64,000 bases of DNA from contig HF986692.1 of assembly GCA_000433175.1 (NCBI GenBank), forward strand, positions 3,101 through 67,100, read 5' to 3'. Source of the DNA: Prevotella sp. CAG:1058. GTDB taxonomy: Bacteria > Bacteroidota > Bacteroidia > Bacteroidales > Bacteroidaceae. The stretch's first letter is position 1, and each line of letters begins with the position of its first letter. Both the position numbers and the translations under genes were made by a program. Below the pieces are notes generated by a model. The model saw only the letters and a program-made list of their open reading frames with translations. It did no database searches and was not told the origin of the DNA. Shown in pieces: positions 9,092 through 18,447 of this stretch.

Positions 9092-9775
9092 TCACTTGCG
9101 GCGGCGCTTGTAGCAGTCCTTATAGTCGCATAGGCCGCACGAATACTCAAGTTTCCTTACCCCTTCACCAATGCCTATCACGCCGCTCACCGACTTGATG
9201 GGCAGCATCAGGCTCGAGTCTGTAAGGCTGACGCCGCACGGGCGCTCGATGCCGAACAGCGGAAAGAGCTTCTGCTGCTCAGACACGTGCCAGCCGCAGT
9301 AGCCCGGGCTGAAGCGGTTGGTGTGCAGCCATCCGCGCGTGCCTATCTCATGCTGCAGCGCCTGCTCCATGCAGTCGGCCGTGCGCTCGGCTATCACCGA
9401 ACCGAACGAGTCGGCAATGAACGTGCGCACCATGTCGTCATCGTCCTTCAGGCGCATCTGGTAGTCCTCGAACTCGACGCCTGCCGTGGCCACGAAGAAG
9501 GCGAAAGCCTGCGAGCCGCGCAGCTGGCGGCTTATGATGCGCCCCACGTGCATGCACGTAGCGCCCACGGTCAGCGTGTTTGCCGCGGTGTCAAGCTCGC
9601 CCTTTGCCACGAAGAAGCAGTAGCGCGGGCGCAGCAGGGCGCTTATCTGGCGCTCCACGGCAGCCACCTCGTCCTTAACGTCGTCGCCGGGCTCGGCACC
9701 GCCGTAGCCCATCTGTTCGTAGACCTCGCCCAACGGCAGGGCGAGGTCGCCGTATGTCAATTCGTCGAAAGTCAT
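9092..9775 (-). CDS. Stand-alone methionine synthase activation-domain protein
   Basis: The 227-residue protein resembles the C-terminal AdoMet-binding reactivation domain of MetH. The key stretch is NRFSPGYCGWHVSEQQKLF, matching the R(Y/F)SPGY segment that binds AdoMet. A C-terminal cluster of Cys (CGLCDYKDC) is unusual and could bind a metal or Fe-S centre, as in RamA-type activators. The role would be reductive methylation of oxidised cobalamin on a corrinoid protein. The corrinoid protein at the left edge lacks this domain, so the two fit each other. It sits 32 bp behind the UroD-fold gene in the same operon. Confidence 0.85.
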   Translation of the reverse strand: MTFDELTYGDLALPLGEVYEQMGYGGAEPGDDVKDEVAAVERQISALLRPRYCFFVAKGELDTAANTLTVGATCMHVGRIISRQLRGSQAFAFFVATAGVEFEDYQMRLKDDDDMVRTFIADSFGSVIAERTADCMEQALQHEIGTRGWLHTNRFSPGYCGWHVSEQQKLFPLFGIERPCGVSLTDSSLMLPIKSVSGVIGIGEGVRKLEYSCGLCDYKDCYKRRRK

Positions 9776-9807
9776 TGTCCTTTTATATCAGCGTAATGCC
9801 GCAGGCG

Positions 9808-10818
9808 TCAGCGGCGGCTGTTAAACTCGCTTACGGCGTCGAAAAAGGCGTCTATGTTGGCAGCCGGCGTATGCGGCGGAGTGTCGCATCCGCTCGATAT
9901 GACAAAGTTGGAGAAGCCGCTCATCTGCTCGAGCAGCCCGAGCGTGGCGCGGCGCATGTCGTCGGGCGTGGCGTCCTTGAACAGCGACACGGGGTCGAGG
10001 TTGCCCATAGAGAGCGCCGTGGGCGGCACGCCGCGCGTAACGTCGGCCATGTCGCACTTGTTGCCGAAGTGGTATGCGGCGGCTCCCGTGGCCGCCATGG
10101 CGTGCGTACACTGCCCCGTGTTGCCGCAGTTGTGCAGAACAACGGTGAACCAGTCGTCCTGAACGGCCTCGACAATGCGCTTCACGTACACCGAGGAGAA
10201 CTCCATGCAGTCGTCGTCAGACAGCAGTCCGGCTGCCGGCTCGGCCATGACAACGCCGTTGGCGCCAGCCTCCTTAAGCGCGAGGCAGTATTTCAGTATG
10301 AAGTCGGTACACTTACCGAGCAGCTCGCGCGCGGCTTCGGGACTCTCTATGATGAGCATCATTATCTCCGACATGTCATAAAGCCTGCCAGCCAGCGAGA
10401 AGGGGTCTATGCAGCCCGAGAGCACGGGGCGGTCGGTTATCTCGCGTGCGGCCAGCATGCTGGCCTTGATGTACTCCGGCACGCGCCCCGCGCGCAGCGA
10501 AGGCACCTCCAGCTTCTTAATGTCGGCCACGCCGTCGAGCAGGTGTCCGCGCACGGCAGGCACCTCGTCGGGCTCTTTCACTATGTCGGCGCCGAAGGCC
10601 TCTGCCTCTACCGTGAGGTCCATTATCACCGTCGCCGCCGCCGTGGGGTACTTGGCAGCCAACGCCTTTACGGCGTCGGCGTGCACGCGGCCGTCGCTCA
10701 CGGCGTCGACAACGCGCCGTCCTATCAGTTCGATACCAGGATGCGTCATTATGGGCACGGCGGCAACGCGGCCGCCGGCTATCAGCGAGCGCATCCATTC
10801 TGTCATGTTGATTTTCAT
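9808..10818 (-). CDS. Uroporphyrinogen-decarboxylase-fold corrinoid methyltransferase (MtaA/CmuA-like)
   Basis: The 336-residue product (start MKINMTEW chosen; an upstream Met at 10872 would add an Arg-rich tail) has the URO-D/MtaA fold. It contains VVLHNCGNTG and, near the C-terminus, SSGCDTPPHTP; the His and two Cys are the zinc ligands of the MtaA/CmuA branch and not of true HemE. Family members move methyl groups between a substrate or thiol and a corrinoid protein. It leads an operon with a cobalamin-reactivation protein, so it most likely works with the corrinoid protein at 1-1125. Coenzyme M is not known from Bacteroidota, so the acceptor or donor differs from archaeal MtaA. Confidence 0.82.
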   Translation of the reverse strand: MKINMTEWMRSLIAGGRVAAVPIMTHPGIELIGRRVVDAVSDGRVHADAVKALAAKYPTAAATVIMDLTVEAEAFGADIVKEPDEVPAVRGHLLDGVADIKKLEVPSLRAGRVPEYIKASMLAAREITDRPVLSGCIDPFSLAGRLYDMSEIMMLIIESPEAARELLGKCTDFILKYCLALKEAGANGVVMAEPAAGLLSDDDCMEFSSVYVKRIVEAVQDDWFTVVLHNCGNTGQCTHAMAATGAAAYHFGNKCDMADVTRGVPPTALSMGNLDPVSLFKDATPDDMRRATLGLLEQMSGFSNFVISSGCDTPPHTPAANIDAFFDAVSEFNSRR

Positions 10819-11030
10819 AAACAGCGTGTAGGCCGGCATGCTGCGCCGCCCCCTGCAAGGCCGCCGCGGCATGTCGGCAGGTTAATAGTTTATTTTCTGC
10901 AAATATAATGTTTTACGCGCAAACGGCAAAAACAAACGTCCCTGTTTTTTTGTTTTCCGCAAACAAAGTCACAGCAGCACATTGCCGTATGCCTCAACGC
11001 AACGACCTGAAACACAGCGCATTGCGCCAT

Positions 11031-11124
11031 GCGTTGCAAAAGGCATCCTTTTACCGTCCCAAAGGTTACCTTTTGCAGCGTAAAAGGCCGCATCTTGCAG
11101 GGCCAAAGGCCGTCTTCAGCAATG
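11031..11124. repeat. Family A modular palindromic repeat
   Basis: Several consecutive units (for example CAAAGGTTACCTTTTG and GCAAAAGGCATCCTTTT) fill the middle of the 434-bp gap between the UroD-fold gene and the TonB receptor. Apart from an AT-rich stretch with GAACTTTG at 11218-11225, a weak -7 box for the receptor, I see no other feature in this gap. Confidence 0.7.
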
Positions 11125-11252
11125 CGCCCCGTCAGCGGGCACGGTTTTGTAACAAGTTTTTAATATGTTGTTAAGAATATTAAAAAAGCCATGCAACACA
11201 TCTGTAACACAAAAGGCGGAACTTTGCACCCGTCAAATCATTCAAAGTTTTT

Positions 11253-14036
11253 ATGAAGAAGAATTACAGGAAATTATCGATGTTTTGTGCATCAATGATG
11301 CTTGCGGCCACGGTTTTTGCCGCACCTGAACCAACTGAAGCAAACTTAGGAGTAATGCGCGGACGCGTGGTAGACTCGCAGAACCAGGTACTGCCGGGCG
11401 CGACCGTGATGATAGAGAGCCTGCACACGGGCGTGGTGAGCGACGTCAACGGCTACTACACACTGGCTAACATAAAGCCCGGAACGTACAAGGTAAAGGT
11501 ATCATACGTGGGCTATGAGCCGCAGATACTTACACTCACCGTAAGCCCGGACAAGACCTCGGTGCATGACTTCGTGCTCAACGACGGCATCGAACTGCAG
11601 GGCGTTGAGGTAAAGGGCGCGTTCCACGGACAGAGCCGCGCCATAAACCAGCAGAAAAACAACTTCAACCTGACAAACATAGTGTCTGCCGACCAGGTGG
11701 GAAAATTCCCCGACTCTAACATCGGCGACGCACTCAAGCGAATCAACGGCATCAACGTGCAGTACGACCAGGGCGAGGCACGCTTCGGACAGGTGCGCGG
11801 CACGTCGCCCGACCTTACCAGCGTGACCATCAACGGCAACCGCCTGCCGTCTGCCGAAGGAGACGCGCGCAACGTGCAGCTCGACCTCATACCGGCGGAC
11901 ATGATTCAGACCATCGAGGTTAACAAGGTGGTGACCGCCGACATGGACGGTGACGCCATAGGCGGAGCCATCAACCTGGTGACCAAGAACACACCTTACC
12001 GCCGCGTGTTCAACGTAACCGCAGGCACGGGCTACAACTGGATAAGCGACAAGATGCAGCTCAACCTCGGCGCAACCTTCGGCGACCGCTTCTTCAACGA
12101 CAAGCTGGGACTCATGGCCGCCGTGTCATACCAGAACTCGCCGGCAGGCTCTGACAACACGGAGTTCGAGTACGACCTCGACGACGACGGCAACGTGGTG
12201 CTCACCGACGCGGAGGTGCGCCAGTATTACGTAACCCGCGAGCGCCAGAGCTATTCGCTCTCGTTAGACTACGACTTCAACCCGACAAACAAGATATTCT
12301 TCAACGGCATATACAACCGCCGCAACGACTGGGAGAACCGTTACCGCGTAAGCTACAAGGACCTTGACAAGGACCCGGGAGAGATGAAGGCCGAGATACA
12401 GACCAAGGCCGGCTCTAACGACAACCGCGGCGCACGCCTCGAGCTGCAGCAGACCATGGACTTCACCCTCGGCGGCAACCACCTGCTCTGGGACAGGCTG
12501 CAAGCCGACTGGACGGCATCTTACGCCCGTGCAAGCGAAGACCGCCCAGAGGAGCGTTACATGACGCTCGAGCAGAAGGACATCACCATCGACATGGCCG
12601 ACGAGGGCGAACGCCAGCCCTACTCGCTCACGCCCATCTCGGTACACGAGGGCAAATGGAAGCTGGACGAGTTCACCAACGCCGACGAGAACATACGCGA
12701 GGACGAGTGGAAGGCCAAGGCTGACTTCGAACTTCCCCTCTCAAGCGGACTCTTCGGCAACACGCTGAAGTTCGGTGCAAAGTACACCCACAAGCATAAG
12801 ACCAAGGACGTGCTGTGCTACGAGTACAAGGACGGATACAAAGACCTCTACGGCGACGAATACACCAACCACTACGTGTCACAGATACGCGACGGATTCA
12901 TGCCCGGAGACCAGTACACAGCTACAGACTTCATCGACAAGGACTACATCGGCAGCTTCACTTCGGCCGACTTCAATAAGATGCAGGGCGAGAAGGTGCT
13001 CGAAGAGTCGTCAGGCAACTACGACGCAACCGAGCAGGTTACTGCCGCCTACCTGCGCTTCAACCAGAAGCTCGGACGCAAGCTCGAACTTATGCTCGGA
13101 CTCCGCATGGAGGCTACAAGCCTTGAAAACAGCGGCTTCAACTGGATTGTGGACGAAGAGGAGAACGAGACGCTCGAACCCACAGGCACACACAAGAGCA
13201 ACTACGTAAACTGGCTGCCCAGCGTGCTGCTGAAATGGGACGCCAACGACAATCTCAAGGTACGCGCCTCTTACACCAAGACGCTGGCACGTCCGAAGTA
13301 CTCGCACCTCGTGCCCGGAAGCACGATCAACCGTTCGGAATCACCCGTCGAAGTGTTCGTGGGCAACGCTGACCTGAAGCCTATCATCTCCAACAACTAC
13401 GACCTGTCTGCCGAATACTACTTCAAGAGCGTAGGACTCGTGTCGGCATCACTCTTCTACAAGCGCGTCAACGACTACATCGTGAACCACGTGGAGCGCG
13501 GAGCCTACCAGACTTACGAGGACGCGGAGATAACCCGCCCGACCAACGCCTTCGACGCAGACCTCATGGGAGTTGAGCTCGGATTCCAGCGCGACTTCGG
13601 TTTCATCTCGCCGGCACTCAGCTGCCTGGGCTTCTACGGCAACTACACTTACACTAACAGCAGCATCGTAAGGTCGGCCTTCGGCAACAAGGACGAACAG
13701 GCTCTGCCGGGCTCGCCCGAGCACATGGCGAACGCCTCGCTCTACTTCGACAAGTGGGGACTCAACCTGCGCCTGTCATACAACTACACGTCGGCCTTCC
13801 AGGACGACGAGGAGTACCAGGAGGAGGCGCAGCTGCGCCGCTACTACGACGCCGTTAACTACCTTGACCTGAACGCCAGCTACACCTGGGGCAAGAACAT
13901 CAAGTTCACCGTATACGCACAGGCCAACAACCTGCTCAACCAGCCGCTGCGCTACTACCAGGGAGAGAAGGACCGCACGATGCAGGTGGAATACTACGGC
14001 GTGAAGCTCAACGCAGGATTCAAGATTAATTTCTGA
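11253..14036 (+). CDS. TonB-dependent outer-membrane receptor with carboxypeptidase-like N-domain
   Basis: The 927-residue protein begins with a signal peptide, then a CarboxypepD_reg-like beta domain (GRVVDSQNQVLPGATVMI, about 36-115). A plug domain follows (about 130-245, with FPDSNIGDALKRINGI and GGAINLVTKNT), and then a 22-strand-type barrel ending in Phe. It imports a ligand across the outer membrane with TonB energy. No SusD partner is adjacent. The next gene, 114 bp on, encodes a secreted acid phosphatase, so uptake of a phosphorylated or phosphate-related ligand is a reasonable inference. Confidence 0.92.
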   Translation: MKKNYRKLSMFCASMMLAATVFAAPEPTEANLGVMRGRVVDSQNQVLPGATVMIESLHTGVVSDVNGYYTLANIKPGTYKVKVSYVGYEPQILTLTVSPDKTSVHDFVLNDGIELQGVEVKGAFHGQSRAINQQKNNFNLTNIVSADQVGKFPDSNIGDALKRINGINVQYDQGEARFGQVRGTSPDLTSVTINGNRLPSAEGDARNVQLDLIPADMIQTIEVNKVVTADMDGDAIGGAINLVTKNTPYRRVFNVTAGTGYNWISDKMQLNLGATFGDRFFNDKLGLMAAVSYQNSPAGSDNTEFEYDLDDDGNVVLTDAEVRQYYVTRERQSYSLSLDYDFNPTNKIFFNGIYNRRNDWENRYRVSYKDLDKDPGEMKAEIQTKAGSNDNRGARLELQQTMDFTLGGNHLLWDRLQADWTASYARASEDRPEERYMTLEQKDITIDMADEGERQPYSLTPISVHEGKWKLDEFTNADENIREDEWKAKADFELPLSSGLFGNTLKFGAKYTHKHKTKDVLCYEYKDGYKDLYGDEYTNHYVSQIRDGFMPGDQYTATDFIDKDYIGSFTSADFNKMQGEKVLEESSGNYDATEQVTAAYLRFNQKLGRKLELMLGLRMEATSLENSGFNWIVDEEENETLEPTGTHKSNYVNWLPSVLLKWDANDNLKVRASYTKTLARPKYSHLVPGSTINRSESPVEVFVGNADLKPIISNNYDLSAEYYFKSVGLVSASLFYKRVNDYIVNHVERGAYQTYEDAEITRPTNAFDADLMGVELGFQRDFGFISPALSCLGFYGNYTYTNSSIVRSAFGNKDEQALPGSPEHMANASLYFDKWGLNLRLSYNYTSAFQDDEEYQEEAQLRRYYDAVNYLDLNASYTWGKNIKFTVYAQANNLLNQPLRYYQGEKDRTMQVEYYGVKLNAGFKINF

Positions 14037-14150
14037 CAATAAAGGCTGCAAGCCACGCAGGACAAAGCTCCGCGACGCCCCATGGCAGGGCCGCGGGGCA
14101 TTGCCGTTGCAAGACGATTATAAACAAAAAACAATTACATACACAAGAAG

Positions 14151-15092
14151 ATGAAAAGAATTTCAACATTAGTGATTATCCTGGCGGCCGCCGTGATGAC
14201 GGTGTTCGGCCAGACTCCGGCCGACTGGGCCAAGCTCGAGAAGAGCGTTAACTTCTATGTTGCCAACGACCTCGGCCGCAACGGGTACTACGACCAGAAG
14301 CCCATTGCCGAACTGATGGGGCGCATGGCGGAGACGGTGGGCATAGAATGCGTGGCAGCTCCGGGCGACGTGCACCACTTCGAGGGCGTACGCAGCACGC
14401 AGGACCCGCTCTGGATGACCAACTACGAGCTCATATACTCGCACCCGGAACTGATGCTCGACTGGTTCCCCACGTGCGGCAACCACGAGTACCGCGGCAA
14501 CACACAGGCCGTACTGGACTACTCGGGCGTTTCTGCAAGGTGGAACATGCCTGCAAAATACTACACCAAGGTGCTCGAGGACGACGGCGTGACAGTGCGC
14601 CTGGTCTTCATCGACACCACACCGCTTATCGACAAGTACCGCAAGGACACCGAGAAGTATCCTGACGCGGGCAAGGAGGACATGGACAAGCAGCTGGCAT
14701 GGCTCGACCAGACGCTCGCACAGGCGAATGAAGACTGGGTGATAGTGCTCGGACACCATCCCGTCTACGCCTATACAGACAAGAGCGACAAGGAGCGCGC
14801 CGACATGCAGAAGCGCCTCAACCCAATACTGCTGAAGCACAAGAACGTGGCAATGTACATCTGCGGCCACATACACAACTTCCAGCACATACGCAAGCCG
14901 GGCACCGACATCGACTACGTTGTAAACACCAGCGGCTCGCTCAGCCGCGAGAACGTGCAGCCCGTAGACGGCACGCAGTTCTGCTCGGGCGTCAGCGGCT
15001 TCTCGCTCGTATGCGCCGACAAGCAGACACTGTCGCTGCACCTCATCGACAAGGACGGCAAGGTGGTGTACACCGTGAACCATACGAAATGA
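14151..15092 (+). CDS. Secreted purple/tartrate-resistant acid-phosphatase-like metallophosphoesterase
   Basis: The 313-residue protein has a signal peptide and the complete metallophosphoesterase motif series: an N-terminal NDLGRNG (GD-like position), PGDVHHFEG, TCGNHEYRGN, LGHHPVY and CGHIHNF. Spacing and the ARWNMPAKYY segment resemble the animal TRAP/ACP5-like branch. It should hydrolyse phosphate monoesters in the periplasm or outside the cell with a dinuclear metal centre. The first motif reads ND where most members have GD, a small deviation. It lies downstream of the TonB receptor on the same strand and ends at a strong terminator. Confidence 0.88.
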   Translation: MKRISTLVIILAAAVMTVFGQTPADWAKLEKSVNFYVANDLGRNGYYDQKPIAELMGRMAETVGIECVAAPGDVHHFEGVRSTQDPLWMTNYELIYSHPELMLDWFPTCGNHEYRGNTQAVLDYSGVSARWNMPAKYYTKVLEDDGVTVRLVFIDTTPLIDKYRKDTEKYPDAGKEDMDKQLAWLDQTLAQANEDWVIVLGHHPVYAYTDKSDKERADMQKRLNPILLKHKNVAMYICGHIHNFQHIRKPGTDIDYVVNTSGSLSRENVQPVDGTQFCSGVSGFSLVCADKQTLSLHLIDKDGKVVYTVNHTK

Positions 15093-15110
15093 CAATAGGA
15101 TTGCTTGATT

Positions 15111-15139
15111 AAAAGGCGGCGGATTTCGCCGCCTTTTTT
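15111..15139 (+). terminator. Intrinsic terminator
   Basis: An 11-bp perfect stem (AAAAGGCGGCG with its complement) with a 5-nt loop ends in a T run just after the phosphatase gene. Confidence 0.9.
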
Positions 15140-15181
15140 ATTTTTTCGCCGTCTTTATTTATTTTGCGGATTATGGTGGCG

Positions 15182-15322
15182 AAGCCAAATGCCTTGCAGG
15201 TAGTTAGAGTTGTCAGGATAGTTAAAGCCGAATGCCTTGCAGGCAGCCTGGCATTAGACAGGGTTGAGCATGGTGGCAAGTACGCTTTAAGGTGGGTTTA
15301 AGCGTATGTCTTGCCGCCATGC
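15182..15322. repeat. Direct and inverted repeats in the leader before the hybrid sensor gene
   Basis: A 22-nt direct repeat differing at two bases lies at 15182-15203 and 15225-15246. A ~25-bp imperfect inverted repeat (arms 15268-15290 and 15298-15322) follows. Nothing coding is seen here. It may be a degenerate mobile element or a regulatory structure. Confidence 0.6.
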
Positions 15323-15378
15323 CATCAAAAAACTTGCAGAAATCATCTGCCATACAAAACAATTCTATGAAAAATGTT

Positions 15379-15386
15379 TAAATTTG
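15379..15386 (+). promoter_or_regulatory. -7 box TAAATTTG for the hybrid sensor gene
   Basis: It exactly matches TAnnTTTG and lies 21 bases before the 15407 start. Its position inside the longer reading frame (ATG at 15374) argues for the downstream start. No good -33 box is seen. Confidence 0.6.
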
Positions 15387-15406
15387 CCGTAAAATACCAA
15401 AAAGCC

Positions 15407-18172
15407 ATGAAATCAATACCCACCGCAACACTCTTGCTGCTAATGCTTTTGCTGGTAGGTTGCCAAAACGAACATAAATACAAGATTGGAGTGTCGCAAT
15501 GCTCGCAGGACGATTGGCGCATGAAACTCAATGACGAAATTATGCGCGAGGCATTGCTGCACGACAGTATTGAAGTCGAGATACGCTCGGCGGATGACGA
15601 CAACGGGAAGCAAAAGGCCGATTTAAGATACTTCGTACAGAACGGATTTGATATAATCATAGCCGCCCCAAATGAAGTGGAAACCATTACACCTCTTTTG
15701 GACAGCATCTATTTATCGGGCACACCGGTCATACTCTTCGACCGACGCACCAACAGCGACCACTACACATCCTTCTTAGGAGCCGACAACAAATTGCTCG
15801 GATGCTCCGCCGCCCAATATATACAGACGCTGAACAAAGCTCCCAAAATACTGGAGCTGATGGGAAAGCTGGAAACGAGTCCCGCACAGGAACGCCACAA
15901 AGGCTTTACTGAAAAGATAAATTCAATGGATAATGCGGTTATCCTTGCATCGGCGGTGGGAGACTGGACCGACGAAGGCGGCCAAAGGGTGACCGACTCC
16001 CTTCTAAGACTCTACCCACAGGCCAATATCATCTACGCCCACAACGACCGGATGGCCATCGGTGCCTCAAAAGCGGCGGAAAGGCTAGGACGGCGGAAAG
16101 ACATAAGCATAATAGGCATCGACGCTTCGCCACAAATCGGACTCAAGGCCGTTCATGATTCGGTGATTGATGCGAGCTTCATCTATCCCACAGATGGACG
16201 TCGGCTTATACAGTCGGCACTTTCCGTACTTAAAGGCGAAAAGCTGGATAAGGACATCGCCCTGCCTGTCGGTGTGGTAGCCAACCAGACTAATGCCGAA
16301 ATAATGCAACTGCAGGACGAAGCCTTGAAAGTAGAGACCAATAACATAAAGGTGCTGAAACAGAAGCTGAACGTCTATTGGGAACGCTACTCTATGCAAA
16401 CGGCTCTTCTTTACGGCATTGTCGTCATACTCGCATTGTCCAGCATATCCCTATTCTTGTTGTTGCGCTGTTGGCGGGCACAGCGACGGCACCGCACCCT
16501 CGCCGAGCAGCAAAACGCAAAGCTGGAAGCGCAACGCGATGAAATAGAACGCCAATATGTGCAGCTGCAACAGAAGAACGACGAGATAAGCCAGATAATG
16601 GAACAGCTGCGGCAGGCCACGCAATCAAAACTAACGTTTTTCACCAATGTCTCCCACGATTTGCGGACACCGCTTACACTGATTGCCGAACCCGTATCGC
16701 AAATGGCCCGTGCGGACAACCTGACCGAGGGGCAACATAAGCTCATGGCTTTGGCGATGAAGAACGTCCGCATCCTGATGCGCCTCATCAACCAGATTCT
16801 CGACTTCAGGAAGTATGAGAATGGAAAACTCGAACTTAATCTCATGGAAGTGGATGTAGCCGCCCAGATGCGGGACTGGACGGAATCTTTTAAGGACATA
16901 GCCTTGCGGCGGCATCTGAAGTTCCAGGTGAAAATTCCCGACGGCGACTACCGCATGGCCATCGACACGGACAAGATGGAGCGTGTGTTGTTCAACCTGA
17001 TTTCAAACGCCTTCAAATTCACACCCGCCGGAGGCACGGTACGCGTAGTACTGTCGCGCGAGGCGGACAATATCCGGCTCACCGTAAGCGATAACGGCAA
17101 AGGCATTCCCGAGAAAAACATCAAGCAGGTGTTTGAACGCTTTTTCAAAGTAGACAAAATCAGCCCGGAAGGTTCAGGCATCGGTCTTGCGCTTTCCAAG
17201 ACCTTCGTCGAGCTGCACGGCGGAAGCATCGAGGTGCAAAGTACGGAAGGGAAAGGCACGGTATTCACGGTCAGTCTGCCCGTACGGCACGTGGACAACG
17301 CTGCCTTGACTGAATCTGTCACGGCAGAACCATCCGCGGCAATCGCAACGGAGCTTGCCGACATCCTGCCACAGGCAGGAGAACCTTCCGAACAGGTTGA
17401 CACCATCCTCGTCATCGATGACAATCCCGACATCTGCGCCCTGGTAGGCACCCTACTGCAAGGGGTCTACACGGTCATTTATGCTTCTAACGGGCTGGAA
17501 GGCATTAAACTCGCCGCCAAGTATGTGCCCGACCTCATCATCTGCGACATCATGATGCCCGGCATTGACGGTCTTGAAACGTGCCGCCGGCTAAAACAAG
17601 AAGTAACCACATCGCACATACCAGTGTTGATGCTGACAGCCTGCGCCATGGATGAACAGCGCATAGCAGGGTATGACTGCGGAGCCGATGCCTATCTCAC
17701 AAAACCCTTCAACGGCGACCTGCTGAAAGCCCGCATAAAGTCGCTGGTGGCCAACCGGAAAAGGCTGAAAGAGCTTTACCTCTCCGGTGCAAGCCAGTCA
17801 GGTCTTGGACAGTCTGCCGCCAAATGGCACGACATGGACCACGACTTCTACGCGCAATTCCTTTCCGTCGTGGAAGAGGAAATCAGCAATTCCGAACTTT
17901 GCATGGACGACATCGCCTCGCGAATGGGTATAAGCCGCGTGCAGCTATACCGCAAAATCAAGGCGCTCACCAACTATTCGCCGACCGACCTCGTGCGCAA
18001 CCTCCGCCTGCAGCAGGCTTCACGCATGCTGAAGTCTTCCGACATGACCATTGCCGAAGTCTGCTATGCCGTGGGGTTCACCTCACATTCCTATTTCACA
18101 AAGTGCTACCGCGAATATTTCGGCGAACTGCCGTCCGAATCGCAAAAGCGTACCTCTAAAATCCATTCCTGA
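15407..18172 (+). CDS. Hybrid two-component system sensor/regulator (HTCS) with periplasmic sugar-binding domain
   Basis: The 921-residue regulator starts with a lipobox-like signal (LLLVGC). A LacI/ribose-binding-type periplasmic domain spans about 30-300 and a TM helix lies at about 330-355. After a coiled coil comes HisKA with the phospho-His in NVSHDLRTPL (about 415). HATPase_c (NAFKFT, DNGKGIP, GSGIGLAL) is followed by a receiver domain with the acceptor Asp in ICDIMMPG (about 709) and a C-terminal AraC-type HTH. All catalytic residues are present. Such proteins sense a sugar and activate a glycan-use locus. The nearest target is the GH3 gene directly downstream. The gene is visibly less GC-rich than its neighbours. 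Confidence 0.95.
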   Translation: MKSIPTATLLLLMLLLVGCQNEHKYKIGVSQCSQDDWRMKLNDEIMREALLHDSIEVEIRSADDDNGKQKADLRYFVQNGFDIIIAAPNEVETITPLLDSIYLSGTPVILFDRRTNSDHYTSFLGADNKLLGCSAAQYIQTLNKAPKILELMGKLETSPAQERHKGFTEKINSMDNAVILASAVGDWTDEGGQRVTDSLLRLYPQANIIYAHNDRMAIGASKAAERLGRRKDISIIGIDASPQIGLKAVHDSVIDASFIYPTDGRRLIQSALSVLKGEKLDKDIALPVGVVANQTNAEIMQLQDEALKVETNNIKVLKQKLNVYWERYSMQTALLYGIVVILALSSISLFLLLRCWRAQRRHRTLAEQQNAKLEAQRDEIERQYVQLQQKNDEISQIMEQLRQATQSKLTFFTNVSHDLRTPLTLIAEPVSQMARADNLTEGQHKLMALAMKNVRILMRLINQILDFRKYENGKLELNLMEVDVAAQMRDWTESFKDIALRRHLKFQVKIPDGDYRMAIDTDKMERVLFNLISNAFKFTPAGGTVRVVLSREADNIRLTVSDNGKGIPEKNIKQVFERFFKVDKISPEGSGIGLALSKTFVELHGGSIEVQSTEGKGTVFTVSLPVRHVDNAALTESVTAEPSAAIATELADILPQAGEPSEQVDTILVIDDNPDICALVGTLLQGVYTVIYASNGLEGIKLAAKYVPDLIICDIMMPGIDGLETCRRLKQEVTTSHIPVLMLTACAMDEQRIAGYDCGADAYLTKPFNGDLLKARIKSLVANRKRLKELYLSGASQSGLGQSAAKWHDMDHDFYAQFLSVVEEEISNSELCMDDIASRMGISRVQLYRKIKALTNYSPTDLVRNLRLQQASRMLKSSDMTIAEVCYAVGFTSHSYFTKCYREYFGELPSESQKRTSKIHS

Positions 18173-18295
18173 CATTCCCCATACGTCCATTCCAAACCCC
18201 ATACATGGCCTGGGACGTGACAGCAAAGTGGCTGTAACTCCGGGAACGAAGGTTGTATTCATTGGTTCACTTGATGTTTAAATCTAATACCAAGT

Positions 18296-18406
18296 ATGAT
18301 AAGAAAGTTCAGCTCATCGATGCTGTTACGACCTGCAAGGGGAGCCAGTAAGCCTGCCAGGCGTACGTTTGGCAAGAAGACCGGCTTTAAGGCAGCGCCA
18401 TTATGA
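18296..18406 (+). CDS. Possible small basic protein (36 residues)
   Basis: A short ORF rich in Arg and Lys (for example ARGASKPARRTFGKK) fills part of the 275-bp gap between the HTCS and the GH3 gene. Its stop overlaps an in-frame upstream ATG of the GH3 gene. No ribosome site or family is recognised. It could equally be a decayed gene fragment left by rearrangement. The rest of the gap holds nothing I can identify. Confidence 0.25.
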   Translation: MIRKFSSSMLLRPARGASKPARRTFGKKTGFKAAPL

Positions 18407-18447
18407 AACTTACACACATACAATTTTCTAATAACTTAAAGAGCTTT

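Noticed and set aside
9808-10818. HemE (uroporphyrinogen decarboxylase)
   Set aside because: The H-C and late Cys zinc ligands and the operon partners fit the MtaA/CmuA methyltransferase branch; typical HemE N-terminal Arg motifs are missing.
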